Shown here: positions 15,717 to 25,169 of the stretch, in pieces
How the letters are laid out: each line of letters starts with the position of its first letter
Position numbering within the stretch: the stretch's first letter is position 1
DNA from: an uncultured Pseudomonadota bacterium
Lineage (GTDB): Bacteria > Pseudomonadota > Gammaproteobacteria > Burkholderiales > Burkholderiaceae
Length of the DNA stretch: 38,375 nt
NCBI GenBank assembly: GCA_946480245.1
Contig: CAMLIZ010000030.1
Location: forward strand, 1-38,375
Reading direction: 5' to 3'
Program-made: the position numbers and the translations under genes
The notes under the pieces: generated by a model
Databases searched by the model: none
What the model saw: the letters and a program-made list of their open reading frames with translations, nothing else
What the model was told of the DNA's origin: nothing

Positions 15717-15745
15717 TTGACCCTCCCGAAACGCTCCGCTAAAGT
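15717..15745 (+). promoter_or_regulatory. Sigma70-type promoter of mraZ (dcw promoter)
   Basis: TTGACC at 15717-15722 (5 of 6 to the -35 consensus) is followed after exactly 17 bp by TAAAGT at 15740-15745 (4 of 6 to the -10 consensus). The predicted start at about 15752 leaves a leader of about 40 nt before mraZ and puts the MraZ boxes from the -10 into the leader, suitable for repression by MraZ. Confidence 0.7.
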
Positions 15746-15778
15746 GGCGGAAAGTGCACTTTTGTGGGGCTCAGTGGC
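15744..15778 (+). promoter_or_regulatory. MraZ operator: four GTGGS-type boxes with 10-bp period
   Basis: GTGGC (15744), GTGCA (15754), GTGGG (15764) and GTGGC (15774) begin exactly 10 bp apart. MraZ is known to bind tandem TGGGN boxes separated by 5 bp upstream of its own gene, so this array fits an autoregulatory operator. The second box is the weakest match. The first overlaps the -10 element. Confidence 0.72.
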
Positions 15779-15793
15779 CCCTGCGGGGTTTGG

Positions 15794-16234
15794 GTGTCGA
15801 CATTTGTCTTTCAGGGTGCCTCGGCGCTCGCGCTGGACGGAAAGGGGCGGATCACCGTCCCGGTCCGTCATCGCGACGTGCTGGTTGCGCTCGCGCAAGG
15901 ACAGCTCACGATCACCAAGCACCCTGACGGCTGCCTGCTGGTCTTCCCCCGCCCGGCCTGGGAGCATTTCCGCGATCGCCTGATGCAGCTGCCGATGTCC
16001 GCCGAGGGCTGGCGCCGCATCTTCCTGGGCAATGCGATGGACGTGGAGATAGACGGCTCCTCCCGGGTGCTGATCTCCCCCGAACTGCGCGCCGCCGCCG
16101 GCTTGAGCAAGGACGTGATGCTGCTCGGCATGGGCCAACGCCTGGAGCTGTGGGACGCCACCCGCTACGCCGAGCACGAGGCCCGCGTGATGGCCGGCGG
16201 CCTGCCGGACGCACTGAAGGATTTCGTCTTCTGA
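15794..16234 (+). CDS. mraZ: Transcriptional regulator MraZ
   Basis: The 146-residue protein begins at a [23 protein letters not shown]. It has the two SpoVT/AbrB-like half-domains of MraZ, the first with D15-x-x-G-R19 and the second with a degenerate D87-x-x-S-R91. [17 protein letters not shown] is the usual family sequence. An upstream in-frame GTG at 15764 lies within an MraZ box and would add residues without similarity, so 15794 is preferred; its ribosome-binding site is weak (GGGG). MraZ represses the dcw operon, and its boxes lie just upstream. The stop overlaps the rsmH start as TGATG. Confidence 0.93.
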   Translation: MSTFVFQGASALALDGKGRITVPVRHRDVLVALAQGQLTITKHPDGCLLVFPRPAWEHFRDRLMQLPMSAEGWRRIFLGNAMDVEIDGSSRVLISPELRAAAGLSKDVMLLGMGQRLELWDATRYAEHEARVMAGGLPDALKDFVF

Positions 16235-17184
16235 TGGGCGCCACTGCCGCCTTCAGCCACACCACCGTGCTGCTCGGCGAGGCGGTGCAGGCGCTCGTGT
16301 GGGACGAGCACGGCGTGTACGTCGACGGCACCTACGGCCGCGGCGGGCATTCGCGGGCGATCCTGGCGCAGCTCTCGCCGCGCGGCAGGCTGATCGCCTT
16401 CGACAAGGATCCGGACGCGATAGCGGCGGCAACCACCGACGTGACATCGCGGGTCGACGACCCGCGTTTTTCCATCTGCCACGCCTCGTTTGCCCACATG
16501 CGCTCCGAGCTGGCGGCGCGGGGCGTGCTGCAGGTGCACGGCGTGCTGCTGGACCTGGGGGTGTCGTCGCCGCAGATCGACAACCCCGCGCGCGGCTTCA
16601 GCTTCCGCTTCGACGGCCCGCTGGACATGCGCATGGATCCGACCCGCGGCGAAAGCGCCGCGGATTTCCTGGCCCGCGCCGATGAGCGCCAGATTGCAAA
16701 GGTGATACGCGACTATGGGGAAGAACGGTTTGCTGTGCCGATTGCAAAGGCGCTTGTGGCTCGCCGGGAAGGCGGGCGTCCTGTTCGAACCACAGGGGAG
16801 CTTTCCGAAGTCGTGGCTCGTTCGGTCAAAACCCGCGAGCCGGGTCAGGATCCTGCAACGCGCACATTTCAGGCTCTTCGGATTCAAGTCAACGCCGAGC
16901 TTGAGGAGCTCGAGCAAGGTCTGAGCGAGGCGCTTGCGCTGCTGCTGCCGCGCGGGCGCTTGGCCGTGATCAGCTTCCACTCGCTGGAAGATCGCATCGT
17001 CAAGCGCTTCATCGCCAGCGAGAGCAAGAGCGTGGTGGACCGGCGCGCGCCGTTTGCCGAGCCGGCACCCACGCGGCTGGCAACGGTAGCGCGCGTGATG
17101 CCGGGCGAAACCGAGGTGCGCGCCAACCCGCGCGCACGCTCGGCCGTGCTGCGCGTGGCCGAGCGCACGGAGGCGCTGCTGTGA
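16234..17184 (+). CDS. rsmH: 16S rRNA (cytosine1402-N4)-methyltransferase RsmH
   Basis: This 316-residue S-adenosylmethionine-dependent enzyme (formerly MraW) methylates C1402 of 16S rRNA. Visible motifs are [13 protein letters not shown] at the start, [13 protein letters not shown] for cofactor binding, [58 protein letters not shown] and [15 protein letters not shown]. The length is normal. The ATG shares its A with the mraZ stop, and the stop overlaps the ftsL start (GTGA). Codons 150 to 229 use A/T-ending codons far more often than the rest of the gene, although the protein stays intact and conserved. Confidence 0.97.
   Translation: MGATAAFSHTTVLLGEAVQALVWDEHGVYVDGTYGRGGHSRAILAQLSPRGRLIAFDKDPDAIAAATTDVTSRVDDPRFSICHASFAHMRSELAARGVLQVHGVLLDLGVSSPQIDNPARGFSFRFDGPLDMRMDPTRGESAADFLARADERQIAKVIRDYGEERFAVPIAKALVARREGGRPVRTTGELSEVVARSVKTREPGQDPATRTFQALRIQVNAELEELEQGLSEALALLLPRGRLAVISFHSLEDRIVKRFIASESKSVVDRRAPFAEPAPTRLATVARVMPGETEVRANPRARSAVLRVAERTEALL
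16681..16920 (+). other. Low-GC3 compositional patch inside rsmH
   Basis: Of the 80 codons in this stretch, 37 end in A or T, compared with about 6 of the 80 codons that flank it (40 on each side). Runs such as GAT CCT GCA and TTT GCT occur where the rest of the operon would use G/C-ending synonyms. The encoded residues are the conserved RsmH sequence, so function is kept. An 11-bp repeat GATTGCAAAGG occurs near the left edge (about 16692 and 16740). The borders are fairly sharp, which suggests recombination with a less GC-rich relative or selection on the nucleotide sequence. Confidence 0.75.
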
Positions 17185-17453
17185 CGCGCCTGAATGCCGT
17201 GCTGCTGCTGGTGCTGGTGATCAGCGGCCTGTACCTCGTGCAGACCTCGCACGAGTCGCGCCGCCTCTTCGCCGAGCTGGACCGGCTGCAGGTGGAGCAG
17301 CGCCGGCTCGAGGTGGACTACCAGCGCCTGCTCACCGAGCGCCAGGCCGAGGCCACCAACCTGCGCGTGGAGCGGGTGGCGCGCGAGAAGCTGCACATGC
17401 GCCCGGCCACGCCGGCCGTGACGCAGTACGTGACCGACGGAGGTGCGCGGTGA
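17181..17453 (+). CDS. ftsL: Cell division protein FtsL
   Basis: This 90-residue bitopic membrane protein has a short N-terminus (TRLN), a transmembrane helix at about 5-20 ([16 protein letters not shown]) and a periplasmic coiled coil from about 23 to 70 ([19 protein letters not shown]...RVAREKLHM) ending in a leucine-zipper-like heptad pattern. FtsL forms the FtsQLB complex that controls FtsWI. The start is a GTG overlapping the rsmH stop (GTGA), and the stop overlaps the ftsI GTG start in the same way. Family sequence conservation is low, but topology, length and position between rsmH and ftsI are diagnostic. Confidence 0.95.
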   Translation: MTRLNAVLLLVLVISGLYLVQTSHESRRLFAELDRLQVEQRRLEVDYQRLLTERQAEATNLRVERVAREKLHMRPATPAVTQYVTDGGAR

Positions 17454-19240
17454 TCGGCCGCTGGCGCCAGGGCAAGGCGCAGCAGCGTGGCCACGCGATG
17501 GCCAGCGTGCGCAGCCTGAACTACGCCACCAGCCCGCTGCTGGCCTCGAAGACGCCGCCCTGGCGCTCCAAGTTCCTGGTGGCGTTGGTCGCCGCCGGCT
17601 TCGTGCTGCTGCTGGGCCGCGCGGCCTACGTGCAGATCGTGAGCACCGCCTTCTACCAGAAGGAAGGCGAGAAGCGCTACGCGCACACGCTGGAGCTGCC
17701 GGCCAGTCGCGGCCGCATCCTCGACCGCAACGGGCAGATCCTGGCGGCCAGCGTGCGCGTTCCCTCCGTGTGGGCGATCCCGAAGGATTTCGAGGCCACG
17801 CGCGAGCAGCGCAAGGCGCTGGCGCGCCAGCTGGGCCTGAGCCCCAAGGAGCTCGATGCCAAGCTCGACGACAACCCGAACTTCGTGTGGCTGAAGCGCC
17901 AGGTCGAAGACGAGCGCTGGGAGGCCATCAAGGCGCTCGGCATCAAAGGCGTTTACCAGGTGCCCGAATACAAGCGCAAGTACCCCGAGGGTGAATCGGC
18001 CGCGCACGTGGTGGGCTTCACCAACGTGGAGGACAAGGGCCAGGAGGGCGTGGAGCTGGCATTCCAGCAACTGCTGCAGGGCCGCGACGGCTCGCGCAGC
18101 GTGGTGCGCGACCGCCTCGGCCACGTGGTGGAGGACATCGGCGACCAGAACGAGCCGGTCGACGGGCGCGACGTGGAGCTGTCGGTCGATTCCAAGGTGC
18201 AGTTCTTCGCCTACCAGCGGGTGCGCGACGCGGTGCTGGCCAACAAGGCACGTTCCGGCAGCGTGGTGGTGCTCGACGCCCAGACCGGCGAGGTGCTGGC
18301 CCTGGCCAACTACCCGAGCTACGACCCGGCCGACCGCAGCACCATGCAGGGCGCGCAACTGCGCAACCGCGCGATTACCGACACCTTCGAGCCCGGCTCG
18401 ACGATGAAGCCCTTCATCATCGGCCATGCGCTGGACACCGGCCGTGTCACGCCCGACACCACCATCGTCACCGCACCGGGCAGCCTGGTGATCTCCGGCT
18501 TCGCGATCAAGGACGCGCATCCGCATGACGCGCTCACCGTGCGCCAGGTGATCCAGAAGTCGAGCAACGTGGGCGCGGCGCGCATCGCGATGCAGATGAC
18601 GCCGCGCGAGATGTGGGAGATGTATTCGAGCGTGGGCTTCGGCCAGAAGCCGCAGCTGCACTTCCCCGGCGCGGTCACCGGCCGGTTGCGCCCCTACAAG
18701 ACCTGGCGCCCGATCGAGCAGGCCACCATGGCCTACGGCTATGGGTTGTCGGCCTCGCTGCTGCAGATCGCGCAGGCCTACACCGCCTTCGCCCGCAACG
18801 GCGAGGTGATCAGCGCCAGCCTGATGAAGCAGGACTCGCCGCCGCAGGGCGTGCGCGTGATGTCCGCCGCCAGCGCCCAGGAGGTACGCAAGATGCTGCA
18901 GATGGCCGCGGGGCCGGGCGGCACCGGCCCCAAGGCGCAGACGCTGGGGTATTCGGTGGGCGGCAAGAGCGGCACGGCGTACAAGCAGGAAGGCAAGGGC
19001 TATGCGAGCCACAAGTACCGCTCGTGGTTCGTCGGCCTGTCGCCGGTGGACAAGCCGAGGGTGATCGTGGCGGTGATGGTGGACGAGCCCAGCGCAGGCA
19101 AGTACTTCGGCGGCGACGTGGCCGCGCCGGTGTTCAGCCAGGTGGTGCAGCAGACGCTGCGCATGATGGGCGTGCCGCCGGACATCGACGTGAAGCCCGG
19201 CATCGTGGAAACCGAGCCTGCGGAAGAGGAAAGCTTCTGA
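17450..19240 (+). CDS. ftsI: Peptidoglycan D,D-transpeptidase FtsI (PBP3)
   Basis: This 596-residue class B penicillin-binding protein crosslinks septal peptidoglycan. It has an N-terminal cytoplasmic tail, a transmembrane anchor at about 41-56 (KFLVALVAAGFVLLLG), a pedestal domain with SRGRILDRNGQILA, and the transpeptidase domain with catalytic S317 (EPGSTMKP), SSN at 371-373 and KSGT at 506-509. The GTG start at 17450 overlaps the ftsL stop. An in-frame ATG at 17498 (MASVRSLNYATSPLL) would remove 16 residues and is possible, but the overlap favours the GTG. The gene is coupled to murE by TGATG. Confidence 0.97.
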   Translation: MIGRWRQGKAQQRGHAMASVRSLNYATSPLLASKTPPWRSKFLVALVAAGFVLLLGRAAYVQIVSTAFYQKEGEKRYAHTLELPASRGRILDRNGQILAASVRVPSVWAIPKDFEATREQRKALARQLGLSPKELDAKLDDNPNFVWLKRQVEDERWEAIKALGIKGVYQVPEYKRKYPEGESAAHVVGFTNVEDKGQEGVELAFQQLLQGRDGSRSVVRDRLGHVVEDIGDQNEPVDGRDVELSVDSKVQFFAYQRVRDAVLANKARSGSVVVLDAQTGEVLALANYPSYDPADRSTMQGAQLRNRAITDTFEPGSTMKPFIIGHALDTGRVTPDTTIVTAPGSLVISGFAIKDAHPHDALTVRQVIQKSSNVGAARIAMQMTPREMWEMYSSVGFGQKPQLHFPGAVTGRLRPYKTWRPIEQATMAYGYGLSASLLQIAQAYTAFARNGEVISASLMKQDSPPQGVRVMSAASAQEVRKMLQMAAGPGGTGPKAQTLGYSVGGKSGTAYKQEGKGYASHKYRSWFVGLSPVDKPRVIVAVMVDEPSAGKYFGGDVAAPVFSQVVQQTLRMMGVPPDIDVKPGIVETEPAEEESF

Positions 19241-20751
19241 TGCCGACCGTCCTGCTCAAGTCGCCCGACGCCGCGGCCCGTTGGCTCAAGGAGTGGGTCA
19301 CCGGAACCCTGCGCACCGACAGCCGCGAGGTGCAGCCGGGCGACGCCTTCATCGCCTGGCCGGGCTATGCCAACGACGGCCGTCGTTTCGTGCCCGCCGC
19401 GCTGCAAGCCGGCGCCACCACCTGCCTGGTGGAGCGCGAAGGCGTCGAGGCCTTCGGCTTCAAGGATGCGCGCGTGGCATCGCTGCCCGCGCTGAAGGCG
19501 GCCACCGGCCCGATCGCGCACGAGTTCTATGGCCGGCCCAGCGACCGACTGCGCGTGATCGCCACCACCGGCACCAATGGCAAGACCTCCACCGCGTGGT
19601 GGACGGCGCAGGCCAGCACCTTGCTCGGCCAGCGCTGCGGCGTGGTGGGCACGCTGGGCATAGGTGAGCCGCCGCGCGGCGACGTCGCGGGGGGTGAGCC
19701 CGCGCAGGTGCAGTTCACCGGCCTGACGACCCCCGATCCGGTGCTGCTGCAAGCCGCCTTTCGCCGCTTCGTCGACCAGGGCTTCGCCGCCTGCGCGATC
19801 GAGGCGTCGTCGATCGGCATCGTCGAGCACCGGCTGGCCGGCACGCGCATCGAAGTCGCGCTGTTCACCAATTTCACGCAGGACCATCTCGACTACCACG
19901 GCAGCATGGCCGCCTACTGGGCCGCCAAGCGCCAGTTGTTCGGCTGGCCCGGCCTGAAGGCAGCGGTGCTCAACATCGACGACGCGCAGGGCGCGGCGCT
20001 GGCGCGGGAACTCGACGCCGCCGCACTCGACCTGTGGACCTACTCGGTGCGCGCCCCTGCGCGCCTGCACGCCGAAGGCCTGGGCTATGTGGACGGCGGG
20101 CTCGCGTTCACCTTGTGCGAAGGCGCGCAGCGCGTGCCGGTGCGCAGCACGTTGATCGGCGACTACAACGCGAGCAACCTGCTCGCCGTGCTGGGCGGGC
20201 TGCGCGCGTGTGGCGTGCCGTTGCAAGAGGCGGCGGCGGTGGTGCCGCAGCTCACGCCGGTGCCCGGGCGCATGCAACGCGTCGCAGCCAACGAGGCCGG
20301 CGTGCCGGAAGTGGTGGTGGACTACGCGCACACGCCGGACGCGCTCGAGAAAGCCTTGCTTGCATTGCAGCCGCTGGCGGCCGCCCGGGGCGGGGCGCTG
20401 GTGTGCGTGTTCGGCTGTGGCGGCAATCGCGACGCCGGCAAGCGGCCGCAGATGGGCGCGATCGCCGAGCGCCTGGCCGCACGCGTGCTGATCACCAGCG
20501 ACAACCCGCGCCATGAGCCGCCGGCTCAGATCCTGCGGCAGATCCGCGCCGGCCTGCAGCGGCCGGAGGCGGCCGCGGTGATCGAGGACAGGCGCGAGGC
20601 GATTGCGCGCGCCGTGCGCGAGGCGGATGCTCGCGACGTGGTGCTGATCGCCGGCAAGGGCCATGAGGACTACCAGGAGATCGCCGGCGTCAAGCAGCCG
20701 TTCTCCGACGTCAGCGAGGCCGCGCAGGCTCTCGCGGGAAGAAGGCGGTGA
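19240..20751 (+). CDS. murE: UDP-N-acetylmuramoyl-L-alanyl-D-glutamate--2,6-diaminopimelate ligase MurE
   Basis: This 503-residue cytoplasmic Mur ligase adds meso-diaminopimelate to UDP-MurNAc-L-Ala-D-Glu. The N-terminal domain contains TDSREVQPGDAFIAWPG, the ATP loop is TTGTNGKTS at 109-117, and FTNFTQDHLDYHGSMAAYW and VDYAHTPDALEKAL follow. The DNPR motif at 421-424 recognises diaminopimelate, so lysine is not the substrate. It also contains IAGKGHEDYQ near the C-terminus. The ATG overlaps the ftsI stop. A longer open frame extending back into ftsI is a phase coincidence. Confidence 0.97.
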   Translation: MPTVLLKSPDAAARWLKEWVTGTLRTDSREVQPGDAFIAWPGYANDGRRFVPAALQAGATTCLVEREGVEAFGFKDARVASLPALKAATGPIAHEFYGRPSDRLRVIATTGTNGKTSTAWWTAQASTLLGQRCGVVGTLGIGEPPRGDVAGGEPAQVQFTGLTTPDPVLLQAAFRRFVDQGFAACAIEASSIGIVEHRLAGTRIEVALFTNFTQDHLDYHGSMAAYWAAKRQLFGWPGLKAAVLNIDDAQGAALARELDAAALDLWTYSVRAPARLHAEGLGYVDGGLAFTLCEGAQRVPVRSTLIGDYNASNLLAVLGGLRACGVPLQEAAAVVPQLTPVPGRMQRVAANEAGVPEVVVDYAHTPDALEKALLALQPLAAARGGALVCVFGCGGNRDAGKRPQMGAIAERLAARVLITSDNPRHEPPAQILRQIRAGLQRPEAAAVIEDRREAIARAVREADARDVVLIAGKGHEDYQEIAGVKQPFSDVSEAAQALAGRRR

Positions 20752-22154
20752 ACGCGATGATGATGACGCTCGCCGATGCGCTGGCCCTGGTGCCCGGCGC
20801 CACCCTCGTGGGGGACGAGGCCACGCCGCTGGAGCGCGTGAGCTCCGACACGCGCGCTCTGCAGCAAGGCGACCTGTTCGTGGCGTTGAAGGGCGAGCGC
20901 TTCGATGCGCACAGCTTCCTGGCGCAGGCCAGGGCGCAGGGCGCGGCCGCTGCCATCGCCGAGCGCGGCCTGGCCGAGGCCGGCCTGCCCGGCCTGCTGG
21001 TGCCCGACACGCTGGCGGCGCTGCAGGTGCTGGCGGCCGGCTGGCGCCGTCGCTTCGTGCTGCCGCTGATCGCCGTCACGGGCAGCAACGGCAAGACCAC
21101 GGTGACGCAGATGATCGCCAGCATCCTGCGCGCATGGCTGCCTGGTCACTCGTTGGCCACCGAGGGCAACCTGAACAACCACATCGGCGTGCCGCTGATG
21201 CTGCTGAAGCTGCGCCAGGACGAGCACGCCTGGCACAAGGCCGCGGTGATCGAGCTGGGCATGAACCACGTCGGCGAGATCGCCGAGCTCAGCCGCCTGG
21301 CCCAACCGACGGTGGCGCTGGTGAACAACGCGCAGCGCGAGCACCAGGAGTTCATGGCCAGCGTGGAAGCCGTGGCGCGCGAGAACGGCAGCGTGATCGA
21401 GGCCCTGGCCGCCACCGGCGTGGCGGTGTTTCCGGCCGACGACGCGTTCGCGCCGCTGTGGCATGCGCTGGCCGGGCAGCGGCCGCAGCTCACGTTCGCG
21501 TTGCAGGGCGCGGCCGACGTCACGGGCACCGCGGCCTGGGAGCAGGGCGCCTGGGCGCTCACCTTGCATACGCCGGCCGGCACCACGCTCGCGCACCTGC
21601 GCATCGCCGGGCGCCACAACCTGAAGAACGCGCTGGCCGCCGCCACCTGCGCGCTGGCCGCCGGCGCACCGCTGGAGGCGATCGCGCAGGGGCTGGAGGC
21701 CTTCGAGCCGGTGAAGGGGCGCTCGCAGCTGAAAGCCTTCGAGCGCGGCGGCCGCAATGTGGTGCTGGTGGACGACACCTACAACGCCAACCCCGACTCG
21801 GTGCGCGCGGCGATCGACGTGCTGGCCGAGCTGCCCGCGCCGCAGTGGCTGCTGCTGGGCGACATGGGTGAGGTGGGCACGCAAGGCCCGCAGTTCCACG
21901 CCGAAGTGGGCGCCTATGCGCGCGAGCGCGGCATCGCCGAGTTGTGGACGGCCGGCGCGCTGTGCGCCGACGCGGCACGAGCCTTCGGCCCCGCAGCGCG
22001 CCACTTTGCCGAGGTGCCGGCGCTGATCGCCGCCTTGCCGCAGGCGCCCGAAGCCGCCGCCGTGCTCGTGAAGGGCTCGCGCTTCATGAAGATGGAGCGC
22101 GTGGTGCAGGCGCTTGTAACCCCGGCAGAACAACAAACGAAGGGAAGCGCCTGA
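20748..22154 (+). CDS. murF: UDP-N-acetylmuramoyl-tripeptide--D-alanyl-D-alanine ligase MurF
   Basis: This 468-residue enzyme adds D-Ala-D-Ala to the tripeptide precursor. Motifs are the N-terminal [23 protein letters not shown] loop GSNGKTT at 112-118, [35 protein letters not shown] and [19 protein letters not shown]. The start is a GTG overlapping the murE stop (GTGA); ATGs at 20757, 20760 and 20763 in the same frame are alternatives that would shorten it by three to five residues. The stop is coupled to the mraY ATG by TGATG. Confidence 0.97.
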   Translation: MNAMMMTLADALALVPGATLVGDEATPLERVSSDTRALQQGDLFVALKGERFDAHSFLAQARAQGAAAAIAERGLAEAGLPGLLVPDTLAALQVLAAGWRRRFVLPLIAVTGSNGKTTVTQMIASILRAWLPGHSLATEGNLNNHIGVPLMLLKLRQDEHAWHKAAVIELGMNHVGEIAELSRLAQPTVALVNNAQREHQEFMASVEAVARENGSVIEALAATGVAVFPADDAFAPLWHALAGQRPQLTFALQGAADVTGTAAWEQGAWALTLHTPAGTTLAHLRIAGRHNLKNALAAATCALAAGAPLEAIAQGLEAFEPVKGRSQLKAFERGGRNVVLVDDTYNANPDSVRAAIDVLAELPAPQWLLLGDMGEVGTQGPQFHAEVGAYARERGIAELWTAGALCADAARAFGPAARHFAEVPALIAALPQAPEAAAVLVKGSRFMKMERVVQALVTPAEQQTKGSA

Positions 22155-23335
22155 TGCTGCTCAGCCTGTCGCAATGGCTGCAACTGCACTACCCGGAGCA
22201 GCTGGGTTTCCTGCGCGTGTTCCAGTACCTCACGTTCCGCGCCGTGATGGCCGCGCTCACGTCGCTGCTGATCGGGCTGGCCTTCGGGCCATGGGTGATC
22301 AACCGCCTGACCGAGCTGAAGATCGGCCAGCCGATCCGCGAATACGGCGTGAAGGCGCACCTGGCCAAGGCCGGCACGCCCACGATGGGCGGCGTGCTCA
22401 TCCTCATCGGCATCGGCATCTCCACCGTGCTGTGGTTCGACTGGACCAACCGCTTCGTGTGGGTGGTGATGCTGGTCACCTTCGGTTTCGGTGCCGTGGG
22501 CTGGGCCGACGACTGGCGCAAGGTGGTGCACAAGAACCCCGAGGGCATGTCGTCGAGGGAGAAGTACTTCTGGCAGTCGCTGATCGGGCTGGTGGCGGCG
22601 CTGTACCTCGCGTTCAGCGTGTCGGAAACCTCGAACCTGCGCGTGCTCGAGCTCTTCATTCGCTGGGTGCAAAGCGGCTTCAGCAACGAGCTGCCGCCCA
22701 AGGCCGACCTGATGGTGCCGTTCTTCAAGACCATCAGCTATCCGCTGGGCGTGTTCGGTTTCATCATCCTCACGTACGTGGTGATCGTGGGCTCCAGCAA
22801 TGCGGTGAACTTCACCGACGGGCTCGACGGCCTGGCGATCATGCCGGTGGTGCTGGTGGGCTCGGCGCTGGGCGTGTTCGCCTACGTGGTGGGCAGCTCG
22901 GTCTTCTCGCGCTACCTGCTGTTCCCGTACATCCCCGGCGCCGGCGAGCTGCTGGTGTTCTGCGCGGCGCTGGCCGGCGCGGGCCTGGCCTTCCTTTGGT
23001 ACAACGCCCACCCCGCGCAGATCTTCATGGGCGACGTGGGCGCGCTGGCACTCGGTGGCGCGCTCGGCACCATCGCCGTGATCGTGCGCCAGGAGATCGT
23101 GCTCGCCATCATGGGCGGCATCTTCGTGGTGGAGGTGCTGTCGGTGATGCTGCAGGTGAGCTGGTTCAAGTTCACCAAGGCGCGCACCGGCACCGGCCGG
23201 CGCATCTTCAAGATGGCGCCGCTGCACCACCACTTCGAGAAGAGCGGCTGGAACGAGACGCAGGTCGTCGTGCGCTTCTGGATCATCACGATGCTGCTGT
23301 GCCTGGTCGGCCTGGCCAGCCTGAAGCTGAGGTAG
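22154..23335 (+). CDS. mraY: Phospho-N-acetylmuramoyl-pentapeptide-transferase MraY
   Basis: This 393-residue polytopic inner-membrane enzyme, with about ten transmembrane helices, transfers phospho-MurNAc-pentapeptide to undecaprenyl phosphate to make lipid I. Conserved cytoplasmic loops are [22 protein letters not shown] with the Asp pair, [10 protein letters not shown] with catalytic Asp, [20 protein letters not shown] and [20 protein letters not shown] with the His cluster. Length is slightly above the usual 360 because of a loop near 150-190. It starts at the murF overlap and ends 4 bp before murD. Confidence 0.97.
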   Translation: MLLSLSQWLQLHYPEQLGFLRVFQYLTFRAVMAALTSLLIGLAFGPWVINRLTELKIGQPIREYGVKAHLAKAGTPTMGGVLILIGIGISTVLWFDWTNRFVWVVMLVTFGFGAVGWADDWRKVVHKNPEGMSSREKYFWQSLIGLVAALYLAFSVSETSNLRVLELFIRWVQSGFSNELPPKADLMVPFFKTISYPLGVFGFIILTYVVIVGSSNAVNFTDGLDGLAIMPVVLVGSALGVFAYVVGSSVFSRYLLFPYIPGAGELLVFCAALAGAGLAFLWYNAHPAQIFMGDVGALALGGALGTIAVIVRQEIVLAIMGGIFVVEVLSVMLQVSWFKFTKARTGTGRRIFKMAPLHHHFEKSGWNETQVVVRFWIITMLLCLVGLASLKLR

Positions 23336-23339
23336 CGCG

Positions 23340-25169
23340 ATGAAGTACCTCGAAGGCCTCACCATCCTCATCCTCGGCCTCGGCGACTCGGGTCTCGCGA
23401 TGGCACGCTGGTGCGCACGCTGCGGCGCCGCGCAGATCCGTGTGTGGGATTCGCGCGAAACGCCGCCGCAACTGGCCGCGCTGCGCGAGCACCTGCCGCA
23501 GGCCGGCTTCCATACCGGCGCCATCGACGTGCCCGCGCTGCTCGACGGCGTGCGCGTGGTGCTCAAGAGCCCGGGGCTGGCGCCGCACGACGAGCGCATC
23601 GCCCCGCTGCTCAATGCAGCGCTCGACAACGGCGCGCTGGTGCAAGGCGAGCTCGATCTGTTCAATCGCGCGCTGGCCGACCTGAAGGCCGAGCGCCGCT
23701 ACGCGCCGAAGGTGCTGGCGATCACCGGCACCAACGGCAAGACCACCACCACGGCGCTCACCGCGCTGATGATCGAGCGCTGCGGCCGCCGCGTGGCGAG
23801 CGCCGGCAACATCGGCCCGACGATGCTGGACACGCTGGCCGCGGCGCTGGACCTGGAGCCCTTCGAGGCCGAAGCGGTGCCCGAAGACCCGGTGATGGCC
23901 GACAGCGAAGCACAGGAGATCGGCCAGGCGCCGGAAGACGACGCGGCGCTGGCCGACAGCGATGCCTTCGCGCAAGCCGAGGTGCTGTCCACCGAGCGTG
24001 ACGAGAACGAGCCCGAGGCGCTGGCGCCGGCCCTCGATTCGCCGCACCTGGCCGACAGCGACGCGTTTGCCACCGCGCCGGTGGAAAGCACCGAGGAAGA
24101 GGCGCCGCTGCAGCTCGCGCCGCCGCCGCCCGCCGCGCCGGTGTTCGAGCACCTGCCCGAGGTCTGGGTGCTGGAGCTCAGCAGCTTCCAGCTCGACGAG
24201 GTCAAGGGTTTCGAGCCGGCGGCTGCGGCCGTGCTCAACCTGAGCCAGGACCATCTCGACTGGCACGGCGACATGCGCGCCTACGCCGCGGCCAAGGCGC
24301 GCATCTTCGGACAGCACGCGGTGATGGTGATCAACCGCGACGATCCGCGGGTGGAGGCGATGATCCCCGAGCCGGTGCTCGTGAAGGGCGCGCGCGGCAA
24401 GCCGGCGAAGGCCATCGCGCGCAAGGTGGTGCGCTTCGGCCTCGACGCACCCCAGCACCCCGGCGACTTCGGCCTGGTGGTGCAAAACGGCATGGCCTGG
24501 CTGGTGCGTGCGATGGAATCGGACGAGACGATCAAGCGACGCAAAGGCGAGGAAGAAGAGATCATCCTGCAGCGCCTGATGCCCGCCGACGCGCTGCGCA
24601 TCCGCGGCCGCCACAACGCCGCCAACGCGCTGGCTGCGCTGGCGCTGGCCACCGCCATCGGCTGCCCGCTCGGCCTGCTGCTGCACGGGCTGCGCGAATA
24701 CCGTGGCGAGCCGCATCGCGTGGAATACCTGGGCACGGTGGGCCGCGTCGAGGCCTTCGACGACAGCAAGGGCACCAACGTGGGTGCCACGGTGGCCGCG
24801 CTCAGCGGCCTGGGCGCCGACAAGTCGCCGGCCAAGCTGGTGGTGATCCTCGGCGGCGACGGCAAGGGGCAGGATTTCTCCCCGCTGGCCGACGGCGTGG
24901 CGCGCCATGCGCGCGCCGTGGCACTGATCGGCCGCGACGCCGGCGCCATCGAAGCCATGCTGACAGGCACCGGCGTGCCCGTGCAGCGCCACGACACGCT
25001 GCAGGCGGCCACGCGCTGGTGCTTCGAGCAGGCGCAGCCGGGCGATGCGGTGCTGCTCAGCCCGGCCTGCGCCAGCCTGGACATGTTCCGCAACTACAAG
25101 CACCGCGCTGAAGTGTTCGCGGCCGAGGTGCAGGCGATCGCGGCCGACCGCGGGGAGGCGCTGGCATGA
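23340..25169 (+). CDS. murD: UDP-N-acetylmuramoylalanine--D-glutamate ligase MurD with large acidic insertion
   Basis: MurD adds D-glutamate to UDP-MurNAc-L-Ala. Family motifs are all present: [15 protein letters not shown] at 13-27, [11 protein letters not shown] loop GTNGKTTTT at 130-138, [47 protein letters not shown] and [15 protein letters not shown]. The protein has 609 residues, against about 440 to 500 normally. The excess is mainly residues 172-269, an acidic, Ala/Pro/Glu-rich segment with three repeats around ADSDAFA, placed between GNIGP and LELSSFQL in the central ATP-binding domain. A smaller charged insertion (about 397-411, [15 protein letters not shown]) lies before the GRHN motif. 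The frame is unbroken and catalytic residues are kept, so the enzyme should be active. Confidence 0.95.
   Translation: MKYLEGLTILILGLGDSGLAMARWCARCGAAQIRVWDSRETPPQLAALREHLPQAGFHTGAIDVPALLDGVRVVLKSPGLAPHDERIAPLLNAALDNGALVQGELDLFNRALADLKAERRYAPKVLAITGTNGKTTTTALTALMIERCGRRVASAGNIGPTMLDTLAAALDLEPFEAEAVPEDPVMADSEAQEIGQAPEDDAALADSDAFAQAEVLSTERDENEPEALAPALDSPHLADSDAFATAPVESTEEEAPLQLAPPPPAAPVFEHLPEVWVLELSSFQLDEVKGFEPAAAAVLNLSQDHLDWHGDMRAYAAAKARIFGQHAVMVINRDDPRVEAMIPEPVLVKGARGKPAKAIARKVVRFGLDAPQHPGDFGLVVQNGMAWLVRAMESDETIKRRKGEEEEIILQRLMPADALRIRGRHNAANALAALALATAIGCPLGLLLHGLREYRGEPHRVEYLGTVGRVEAFDDSKGTNVGATVAALSGLGADKSPAKLVVILGGDGKGQDFSPLADGVARHARAVALIGRDAGAIEAMLTGTGVPVQRHDTLQAATRWCFEQAQPGDAVLLSPACASLDMFRNYKHRAEVFAAEVQAIAADRGEALA
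23897..24061 (+). repeat. In-frame 12-bp repeats inside the murD insertion
   Basis: GGCCGACAGCGA occurs exactly three times, starting at 23897, 23951 and 24050. The spacings of 54 and 99 bp are whole numbers of codons. Each encodes ADSE or ADSD, and the second and third copies extend to a longer protein repeat ([16 protein letters not shown] and [16 protein letters not shown]). The insertion has grown at least in part by internal duplication. Confidence 0.8.
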
